Source: Chamaecyparis obtusa (lineage: Eukaryota; Streptophyta; Pinopsida; Cupressales; Cupressaceae). Taken from it: a DNA stretch of 64,000 nt. A program made the position numbers and the translations under genes. This document shows positions 55,195 to 64,000 of this stretch, in pieces. Where the stretch lies: contig BSBK01002795.1 of assembly GCA_027943335.1 (NCBI GenBank), positions 1 to 64,000 of the forward strand, given 5' to 3'. The number at the start of each line of letters is the position of its first letter. The first letter of the stretch is position 1. The notes under the pieces were generated by a model. The model saw only the letters and a program-made list of their open reading frames with translations. It was not told the origin of the DNA and ran no database searches.

Positions 55195-58100
55195 ATAGAA
55201 TTAAGGTATTTTACTAAGAAAATCTATCAGTCTGTTAGAGAATTTGCAGAAGATATGGATGTTTCCTTGGTTCACAGTATAAGAGATAAAATCAAACCTA
55301 AGATTAAAAGGGAACCAGTAGAACCCTTGGAGGAAGACCCTAAATTAGCATTATCATCCGTACTAGATGGAGTTTTACATTTAGAGATTGTTAGAAGTTG
55401 TTTGGGATTCAAACTTGAAACCCTCAGTGAAAATGATTTTACTAAGGATTATGAGAAGATATATAACTAGGATATGTCATTGAAAGTAGGGTTTGAACAT
55501 TTCAATGATAATGAAATCGTAAGGTATTCACTACAACATGAGTTTGATGATGAAGAATGCACTAAAATCATTTTGATCAGAATTCATAATGGAAAGTTTT
55601 AGTGAGATGACAGAGTGATTGATATAACAATAGACCTAATCCATGAAGTAAATGGTTTTTTAAAATCTAGAGTTATACCATTCATAGAGAAAATGTAAAG
55701 AAAATATTATTGGACAACACTAAGTCATCCTACAATGGTAGAGGAATAGTGATCAGTAACATTCAACATGATGATGTTAGATATTTATGCAAGATCTTAA
55801 CAACTAAATTTTGTGCCAACTCTAGAGAAGATGACATGGTAGCTCGTATGATTCATGCAACCTATTTGATGTGTGTTGATAAAGTGCAAGTGGATATGTG
55901 TGAGATTTTGAGAATTTAGTTATTTGAGAGCTTAGAAAAGATTGAGAAGACTAAGAATTCCTAGTTTAGATTCTCGTCATTGATTACATACATGTTTTTT
56001 CATTTGTTGAGAAGATTTCCATTTACTATTGGAGAGGACTGGAATGAAAAAAAAACCACAATAGACAAAATTAAGAGAGTCTATTTGAGATATCCCATAG
56101 ATAAGGTTAATGTGAGTGTAACCTTATGGATCAAATAATTTCATAACTCCATAAAGAAAAGAACAAGAATTCCAGAGGCTATAGTTGAGAAGTATAAAAA
56201 TGAAGTATGCTTTATGGTTGACACTAACTTTACCTTCATTGAAGTAGTTGAACCTAGATTAGAATTCATAGACCCTCTTGGTTATGGAATTTCTGAAGTT
56301 GAAGTAGATGAATATGTAAATAGATTATTGAAATGTAAGTTGGATGCAAATAGAAACATATTTTGGACTTATGACGAGAACTTCAACTCCGCAAAGTCTA
56401 TTCATGAAGAAAAGTTATCTAAGAAGAGAGTGGAAAGAACTATAAAGAAAATTCTTAAGGATACATGCATGACAAAACAAGAATTCATAATTGCAAAGAA
56501 TACAACAGCAACACTTAGAGACATTGGACAAAAGGAAGTTTTGTCTGTTCCACCCTTGTCAGCAATTGCAAATAAGATTGGAAATTTGCAACATGTAGTA
56601 AAAGTGGAGAAAGTTGAGAAGGAACATGAATTAAGAAAGTCTACAATATCCTCCTCACTCCACTAGGGAAAAGAGTAAAGGAAATAGCTACTGGACCAAG
56701 TAAGAGACAAAAGATAATAGTTTCCCTAGTGCAAAGGAAAGTAGTATAAATTAAAGATGATTAGGATACAAAAGTTAAGAAGAAGAAATGGAAACCTAAG
56801 ATTGAAAAGGTAAATGAACAAATCATTAATGATGGAGTCTTTTAAAAAATGAATAAATATTATGAGCTATATAACTATTGTGAGACATATGTACCTAGCA
56901 GACAAGAAATTTGATACAATTCAAGGAAAGATATGTGATGATCTATTTGAGAAGCTAGTAAATAGGAAAAAGAGAGCAGCTAAAGAAGATAAAAAGATCA
57001 GAGAGAACTTTGTGAGAAAGCTCTGTGACATCAGAGATGAAGACCACTTCAAATAAATCATGAAAGAAATTGGTACTCATCTATGGACAAAAAAGAGAAC
57101 CATTCAGATAATGGGAGGAAACTATGAATAAATCAATAAGGAAACTGAACAAGCAATAATAAAGGTGATGACATCAAGTGTAGGTAAGCACTCTAGTGTA
57201 GAAAAAAAAGTTATAGAAGCAGAGAATTAGAAGAGTCCCTCTCCACCACCATCAATTAAAATTGAAGATGAATCAATGAATGTGGAAGGAACCAATATCA
57301 CACTAAACACTGATGATAATCCTTTTAGTAACCTAGAGAACATTGTTGACAATTTGGGTTTGGAAGAGCAGGATAGGTTAATTGAGGAAGAAAGGATGGA
57401 AATAAGTAAAGAAGAAGAGAAACAAGAAGAAATTCAAGTTAATACAGAGATTCAAGGATAGAAAGAAAAACCAAGTAAAGTGGAAATCAGTCCTATCCCT
57501 GATATTGCAGGAAAGAAACCACATATTGAATCAATTTTTGTTGATATTGGAAATGAAGTTGATGATGATGATCAAATGGAGTTGATCTCATCCCTGAACA
57601 AGATAATTGGGAAGAATAAGATGGTGAAAATCCTTGAAGGATTATTGCAAGAAGTAACAGTGAAGTTGGAGAATGTTGTGAAAAATCAAGTAACAAAGGT
57701 AGATCCACAGATAAAAGCTAGAGAAGTGATGAAGGGATTCGATAATGAATTCACTAATTTGTCAGATATAGCAACAGTGAAGGCTTAGATAGCCTATGAG
57801 GCTAAAATGTTTCTTGATATAAGTCAAAATATCAGAAATGATATCAATAATTTGAATGTGTGCATAAAATATTTGAGAAGGAATTTGGACAGAGGAAAAT
57901 ATCTGTATATACAGTGTACAAATAAAGACAACCATGTATCAAAAGTGACTAAGAAGATAAGAGAAAAAGAGGCAGAAATTCAGTTAGAGGTAAATCTATT
58001 AACCATTCCTATTGTAAAGATACTGGATATTGAGAAAAGAATCAGTAAAATGAATGATAAAATAAGGATTCTTAATGATGAAAAAGATAGGAAACTAAGA

Positions 58101-58358
58101 AGATTCTCTCTTCTAAGAGAGGACATTTTTGTAAAGTTAAGCATAGTTGAAGGATAGTTGGAAGAATGTCTTTCATCTAAGACATCTTATGAGAAGTTCA
58201 ATTTTGCAAATCTTCGTGCATATGAGATTGTATCTTATGGTTTGTTTGCAATACTTAGTGTTGCAGACACCATTAAGAATGCATGAGATAAAGAAATAGA
58301 GAGCATAAAAGTGAACTTTGCAGATTGTATTGCAAGCCTACCACCTTTGCAATTTTGA
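55195..58358 (+). pseudogene. TB ORF3: long protein of unknown function
   Basis: Homologue of TA ORF3. One frameshift near 55685 (a short deletion relative to TA at PFNEKNV) and several stops. From 55710 to the TGA at 58356-58358 it stays in one frame. It shares with TA the stop before MNKYYELY (ATG 56850, TAA AAA ATG). It keeps the VEPR, PLGY and DDDQMELISSLNKIIGKNK blocks and the coiled-coil end. A ~40-bp deletion follows NKYYELYNY. Confidence 0.75.
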
Positions 58359-58615
58359 ATCAAGGTAAACAATTTTGAGAACATAGTTTTTGCACCCCTT
58401 TTTTTCATTGTTTTCAAAGTGGGAGTGATAGTAGAAAATTGATATATATGATAAGGAATTATATTTCTATGGGGAGTAAAGATGATACATAAGATATACA
58501 GAGTTATAAGGATAGTGAAAATATAATTTTTGCTATGGCCACAATTTTTGAGTTTTGAAATTTTGAGACTTAGCCAGTTTTCTCATATGTTGCCACCAAT
58601 GAAAAAGGAGGAGAT
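58359..58615 (+). other. TB 3' region with twin purine tracts
   Basis: TCAAAGTGGGAG at 58414-58425 and GAAAAAGGAGGAGAT at 58601-58615 before LTR3, both partly degraded. Confidence 0.7.
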
Positions 58616-59662
58616 TATTGGAAATTTTTCTGGGTTAGATATCTAGATGTTGTCATTATGGAAATATATGATCTATGTGAAGACCGTATATGACAGAGAG
58701 AAAGTATGAAAGAGCGCAAAGCAAAATTATCTAAGTGTAAGAAGCATTTTCCCAGTTTAACCGGATACATTTTTGATTGGCGACGTTGATAGAAGTAAGT
58801 TCAGTGCTTGCACACTTGAACATGGATACTATGATGCATATTTAAGACTCACCTAAGAGTGAAAGTCTATATGGAATTCATGGAATAAGTTATTGCATTA
58901 TTACCAGAGATGGTGTTAAAGCCGACAGGACAAGGAAGAAGACATAATTGGTAAATAGTTAAGGGATTATTTTGTGTATCAAAATAATGTCTTAATCATA
59001 TAAAGGGATGAAATCCTAGATGTTAACCCTTGGGAAGCACATGTTAAAATGTATTTTGTGAATTTATTTATGTTTAGTAAAGCCGACTGTAAAGTTATTA
59101 TTCCTAATAACTTGTATAAATGTAAGACATATGTAATGCAGAGGAGATAGATGAGATAAGTGAATATATATATGTGAAAGATATTGATGCGAACTTGAGA
59201 AATTCAAGCAAGTAGTATAAGGTTATGTACCTTTCCCTATTTTTTTAGTCAGGAATTATTGTACATTACATGTTTGGGCAGTGGACTCATCTTGTAATCA
59301 TTTCATTTTGTACTACCAACTCTTAGCAGGGTCAAGGCTTCTAACAAAGCCTAGAGTCCCTTAATCAGGACTGAGACACTATATATATGTAATAGGCTCC
59401 CTACAGGGTTGACATCCTTAACAAGATACTTTTGATTAGTGGATGTTTGTGGGTACCATCCCCACCAGGGGTTTGCCCCGGCTAGGGTTTCCTCAACAAA
59501 AAATAATGTGTTATGAGTTCATTTTCTTTACTATTATGCATGTTCTTTAGTTTACTCTATTATGCAAGTATCAAGTTAATCTGTTATATCCATAATTGGG
59601 AAAAAGTAAAAGTTTGTAGAATACTAATTCACCCCCCCTCTCAGTATTCCCCACTTCTAACA
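58616..59662 (+). repeat. T LTR3, shared between TB and TC
   Basis: 1047 bp, starting TATTGGAAATT (TG expected) and ending TCTAACA. Includes the ~95-bp segment missing from LTR2. TATATATA candidate near 59381. Confidence 0.93.
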
Positions 59663-59664
59663 AT

Positions 59665-59676
59665 TGGTATCAGAGC
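59665..59676 (+). other. TC primer binding site
   Basis: TGGTATCAGAGC two bases after LTR3. Confidence 0.92.
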
Positions 59677-59733
59677 TTAGTTACTCGAAAAAGAATCATT
59701 TTGAAAAAGCCTAGTAGCTTGAGTAAGATCTCT

Positions 59734-62478
59734 ATGGATATGGATCAGCTATAGAAGAATCTTGAAGAAGCTCTTGAACAGATTGATATACTTACTGAAG
59801 AAAGATATACTCTGAAAGGAAAATATGATGATGCAAGGAAGCTTATTGAGAAGCTGAGAAAGAAGTTGGAAGAACTGAAATCAGAGAAGGAATCTACAAT
59901 TCAAATTGAAGATTATGATGAAAATTAGGAAAAATAAAATGAGATCCTTAAACATCAATTAAAGATAGTAAACCTAAAGTTGAGTTTGAATGATGGAAAC
60001 AACAAGAATGAAGCAAATTTGAAATCTGAGAATGAAGATCTAAAATCTAAACTTTGTAAAGTGACATCTGAACTTGAGAAAACCAAATTGCAGTATGCTA
60101 AAGTTGAAAAGTACAATACAATTGTGAAAGGTGAACTGACTCAGTCTAAGAAACAACTTGAAAGACTATATTCCACTAGTGAGAAGATTGATGAACAAAT
60201 GTCTTATCAGAAGCCATTTTATGATAAAACTGGTCTTGGATTTAAATCATCTAAGGTATGTGAAGAAAACAAGGAACCAGATCTGAAAGTTTCTAAAAAC
60301 ATAAAAGAAAGAAAATATGATGAAGCTAAAAAATTTGAGGATATTGTTAGAATAACTGAGAGGGGGGTGAATCAGTTATCTATTGTCCCACAATTCAAAA
60401 TGTACAATCCAAAAAAATTCTACTACTTCTACTACTTGGTAAACATATATTACTTTCACTATCTGTGTTTTTATTGATTGTCAATCTAAACTTTATAATA
60501 GTTACCGATTAAATCTAACATGTAATATGTAAAGTATGATAACACAAAAATATCATGACCAACACATAACATAAGAGATTTAACATGGAAACCTTGTGAA
60601 GGGAAAAACCACCTGGGACCTGCAACCCAAAATTGTTCACTCTTCTGAAGTGAGGTCAGTGAAGACCCAACACTATTAAAGGTTACAAACACACTGTTAG
60701 GTGTGACCTTGTTAGAGGATTTTAAACCAAAAGTTATTGTCCAACCAATAGTCACTCTGGGGTTGACAGTATAACAATGTTCACTCTATGAATGAAACAT
60801 CAAAAGACTTTCATAGTCCACTTGGTTAAGAAATTTGACAATGTACAATTGTTAAATATGTAACAGTAGATGATCTACCTTAAAACAACTTCAGTTTGTA
60901 GTTTACAGATCAATGTTTAGCTCATTCAAATATTTCTAATCAATATAACACTTCAGATTCAATACTATATCAACTTACTATCCATCAGTAATTACTCTCT
61001 ATAGCTTAGTAATTGTTTTGCAGCTCGGTTCTTATTAACCAGTATGATCAGAATGCATGAAAACTTCTCCACGCGATAATTCTATAGTATCTTCTTCTTT
61101 CAGCTCTCTTCAATAATGAAATCAATGTCTCTTATATAGATGAGTAAATCATTTTCTTTTCCTCCATTAGATTTTTTTGCTTAATCATATTCATAGATTT
61201 TGTCACTTTAAGCTTCCTAGGCTGATGTGTCAATAACACATTTCAATCTGCTCCATTAGATCCTTTTTTATTTATGTTAGCCGTCGATCTTCATAACAAA
61301 CCTTATCTATTACCTCGATTTTGTACACTTTATAGGTCATCACTTTATCATCTAAACTGATCATTTAATTCCTTTTTGTTCTACTCAGTTAACAAAGAAA
61401 TGCATCGATAAACACAAGCTCAGTTAATACTGTGCTCGGTATACACTACACTTCATCGGTGTATACAAAAATGCTTTATTTATCGACAACACTTCTTTAT
61501 GTCTTTTAGCACTATTCTTCATCATAGATGAATGCAACATAATAAAGTCAATTTCATCAAGTCATAGACTCGTCAAAAAGTCACTCAGTGTATTCCTTGT
61601 CCTCATCTTTCATATACATCTTCCTCATATAGATATTTCTTTTCTTCATCTCTTTCACCTTTCTTCAAATATGTCGGTATAGTAACTTACAAGATAAGTA
61701 TTGTCAAGCTAGTTGACATCAATGACAACATGATACTGATTTAATCATCTTGCATATCTAATCATCAACTCCTCAGTAATCTTAAATTATAGATTCTTCA
61801 TTCTGGCTCTAAATCAGTTGTAGGTCATTAGATATACCTAAAGAAGAAGAACCACCTAAACAAGAAGAATCACCTAAAGGTACTCATAGAGAATTTAAAG
61901 GTAGATGTTTTACATGTAATACTTTTGGCCATATGAAGAAAGATTGTACAAGTAAGCAATTTAAACATCTTAATGGTTATTGTTATAATTATCATGTTTT
62001 TGGACATAGACATATTGAATGTAAGAAACATAAATTTAATGATAATAATAGTAGTAGAATGTTTAGAGATACTAACCATGCAGATAAGAAATCTACTGAA
62101 GATATGAACAAAAGAAATCGAGTAGTATGTTATAGATGCAACAAGATTGGACACATTTCCAGGAATTACAGATCAAAAATCAACCAGAATGGACCAAGAT
62201 ATGGAAACAATGTATTAGTTTGTCAGATATGCAACAAATTTGGTCATACAACAAGGTTTTGTAGAATGAACAATATGAGAAACCCTAATCCTAGAAGTCA
62301 TACAAGGAGAAATGAGAATGCAAGCAATAGTCAAAGAGCTTGTTGTAGTAATTCAAAAGAAGTAAAGTTTGTTAAATCCACAGATCAAGGAGACACATTC
62401 ATCACTGAAGGTAATCAGAAAGGTGAAGTATCTAATGGTAAGAGTGAATCTCTTCCTAACCCATCTCAAAGTACTTAA
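59734..62478 (+). pseudogene. TC ORF1, split by a solo LTR
   Basis: ATG at 59734. The coiled coil (KSEKESTIQIE, YAKVEKYNTIVKGELTQSKK) runs to KFEDI at 60344, where a solo LTR interrupts it. The reading resumes at 61831 with the acidic linker and the knuckles CFTCNTFGHMKKDC, CYNYHVFGHRHIEC (second Cys lost), CYRCNKIGHISRNY (last Cys lost) and CQICNKFGHTTRFC. It ends PSQST, TAA 62476-62478. Stops at codon 7 (shared with TA) and near 59930. Confidence 0.8.
60345..61830 (-). mobile_element. C2-type solo LTR inside TC ORF1
   Basis: 1486 bp flanked by GATAT at 60340-60344 and 61831-61835. Removing it with one GATAT restores the TA-like sequence GAGGATATACC. It resembles the C2 LTR around 60630-60730 (TTCACTCTTCTGAAGTGAGG, AAAGGTTACAAACACACTGT). 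Orientation minus, judged from TGTTAG and the G-run at the plus-strand left end. Its right end reads CATTA, so one terminus is mutated. Confidence 0.85.
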
Positions 62479-62627
62479 TTCATAAAAAAATGCATTAGAA
62501 TAGGAACTTAGGATAGTGTAGAAGTTAGTGTAGGATGAATTAAGTCTTGCACAATTAATGTAAGGTAGTATATGATGTAATGATGCTATGGTTAAGAGTG
62601 CATGAGCTAGTATGAAGTTATGCAAGT

Positions 62628-62864
62628 TTGCAAGAAGTTTTAAGCTTTGCACGAAAGAAGGAACAACTTTTTTGGAAAGAAGTGGAAAAAGAATTGAATG
62701 CGATGTCAGAATCTTGTGAGATTGAAAGGTTAAAGGTTTATGATCGCTATTGTTTGATCATTAAAGAGAACACAAGTGTCAAGAAGCTCAATCTAGCAGT
62801 GATTGAAAGCAATTTACAAAGATTTGGTGAAAGAATTTCATGTCGGATCAACACAAAGCCCTAA
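62628..62864 (+). CDS. TC small ORF2 (unknown, ~78 residues)
   Basis: 78 open codons (EQLFWKEVEKELNAMSESCE, DRYCLIIKENTSVKKLNLAV, LQRFGERISCRINTKP). The first in-frame codon is TTG and no upstream ATG is in frame, so the start is uncertain; splicing or a longer broken frame is possible. The TAA at 62862-62864 is conserved in TA and TB. It lies three bases before the ORF3 ATG. Helical, charged, no known domain. Confidence 0.55.
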   Translation: MQEVLSFARKKEQLFWKEVEKELNAMSESCEIERLKVYDRYCLIIKENTSVKKLNLAVIESNLQRFGERISCRINTKP

Positions 62865-62867
62865 ATC

Positions 62868-64000
62868 ATGAAATTAAGGTATTTTACTAAGAAAATCTAT
62901 CAGTTAGTTAGAGAATTTGTAGAAGATAAGGATGTTTCATTGGTTCATAGTATAAGAGATAAAATCAGACCTAAGATTAAAAGGGAACCAATAGAACCCT
63001 TGGAGGAAGACCCTAAATTAGCATTATCATACGTACTAGACAAAGTTTTACATTTAAAGAATGTTAGAAGCTATTTGGGATGTAAAATTGAAACCCTTAG
63101 TGAAAGTGATTTTACTAAGGAGTATGAGAAGCTATATAGCCAAGATATGTCATTGAAAGTAGGGTTTGAACATTTGAATGATAATGAAATCATAAGGTAT
63201 TCACTACAACATGAATTTGATGATGAAGAATGCACTAAAACCATTTTGAGCAGAATTTATAATGGAAAGTTTTGGTTAGATGATAGAGTGATTGATATAA
63301 TAGCAGACCTAATCCATGAAGTAACTCATTTGTCTAAAGATGGAGTTATACCATTCAATGAGAAAAATGTGAAGAAAATAATATTGGACAACACTAAGTC
63401 ATCCTACAATGGTAGAGGAATAGTGATCAATAAGATTCAATAAGATGATGTTTGATATTTATGCAATATCTTAACAAATAAGTTTTGTTCCAACTCTAGA
63501 GAAGATGACATGGCAGCTGGTATGATTCATGTAGCCTATTTGATGTGTGTTGATAAAGTGCAAGTGGATATGTGTGAGATTTTGAGAATTCAGTTATTTG
63601 AGAACTTAGAAAAGATTAAGAAGACTAAGAATTCTTAGTTAGATTCTCATGATTGATTACATGCATGTTTTTTCATTTTTTGAGAAGAATGGAATGACAA
63701 AAAAACCAAAATGGACATAATTAAGAGAGTGTATCTGAGATATCTCATAGATAAGGTTAATGAGAGTCTAAACTTAGTGATCAAATCATTTTATAACTTG
63801 ATGAAGAAATCAACAAGAATTCTGCAGGCTATAGTTGAGAAGTATAAAAATGAAGTATGTTTTATGGTTGACACTAACTTTACCTTCATTGAAGCAGTTA
63901 AAGCTAGAGTAGAATTCATAGACCCTCTTGGTTATGAAATTTATGAAGTTGAAGTAGAAGAATATGTAAATAGATTGTTGAAATGTAAGTTGGATGCAAC
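62868..64000 (+). pseudogene. TC ORF3, 5' part (runs off the window)
   Basis: ATG at 62868, after TAA-ATC, is the best-supported ORF3 start (MKLRYFTKKIYQLVREF); Tinv ORF3 begins at the corresponding place (VTKKKIYVF). 191 codons stay open to a TAA at 63441 (in KIQ-stop-DDV). After it come recognisable but damaged codons up to PLGYEIYEVEVEEY near the window edge, with a deletion around 63680-63700. The same unknown protein as TA and TB ORF3. Confidence 0.75.

Larger units (their letters stand above)
24271..64000 (+). mobile_element. Tandem array of non-autonomous LTR element T (LTR1-TA-LTR2-TB-LTR3-TC), shared LTRs
   Basis: Three plus-strand internal regions (47987-53095, 54048-58615, 59663 to beyond the edge) are separated by single LTRs. 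LTR2 and LTR3 each have a polypurine tract on the left and a primer site on the right, so each serves as 3' LTR of one copy and 5' LTR of the next. The copies share ORF1, ORF2 and ORF3 at clear nucleotide similarity. No protease, integrase, RT or RNase H motif is present in any of them. LTR1 is 5'-truncated and split by C2. Confidence 0.85.

Noticed and set aside
1..64000. CRISPR arrays, bacterial operons, rRNA and tRNA genes
   Set aside because: No regularly spaced repeat-spacer series, no rRNA-like sequence and no complete tRNA cloverleaf were seen. The tRNA-Met matches are only 12-base primer sites.

Overview
The window looks like repeat-rich nuclear DNA from a land plant with a large genome. 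It is AT-rich and built almost entirely of nested LTR retrotransposons. Priming sites match plant initiator tRNA-Met (TGGTATCAGAGC and TGGTATCAAAGC), the Gypsy relics are of plant type, and many stop codons are TAG where CAG is expected, as C-methylation decay would give. A gymnosperm is plausible, but that is inference. I found no intact host gene, rRNA, tRNA or CRISPR array. Nothing here is bacterial, so ribosome binding sites and operons do not apply.

Names used below. G1 (1-16007, +) is a Ty3/Gypsy element whose 5' LTR starts outside the window; reverse transcriptase/RNase H and the integrase core are missing. C1 (8738-14756, +) is a very young Ty1/Copia element inserted in G1, with TSD GCAGA, two differences between its 352-bp LTRs by eye, and a 1293-codon gag-pol frame ended early by one TAG. 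From 16008 to 24270 there is old intergenic DNA with tandem repeats, a microsatellite, a decayed minus-strand frame with a G-patch and coiled coil, a second decayed reading frame, and a strong 50-bp-arm hairpin.

From 24271 to the right edge lies a tandem chain of a non-autonomous LTR element, here called T: LTR1, copy TA, LTR2, copy TB, LTR3, copy TC. Neighbouring copies share one LTR. T has no protease, integrase or RT. It carries ORF1 (coiled coil plus four CCHC zinc knuckles), a small ORF2 (~80 codons) and a long ORF3 (~1050 codons) that I do not recognise. LTR1 is split by C2 (24785-47543, -), a decayed Copia element. C2 is split by Tinv (28571-43635, -), a diverged relative of T with the same ORF1/ORF3 layout. 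Tinv is split by a Gypsy-type solo LTR (28772-29798) and by G2 (31443-38238, +), a gag-only Gypsy element with 2.5-kb LTRs. Copy TC holds a solo LTR (60345-61830) of C2 type.

How the parts could work together: C1 is the only near-complete enzyme source. T, Tinv and G2 lack enzymes and would have depended on an autonomous helper in trans. T, Tinv and C2 share the same primer site, a two-base spacer after the LTR, twin polypurine tracts and LTR-end motifs, which points to a C2-like Copia helper. The T/Tinv family, with a multi-knuckle RNA-binding-like protein, a long conserved unknown protein and tandem shared-LTR organisation, is the best candidate for an undescribed system here.
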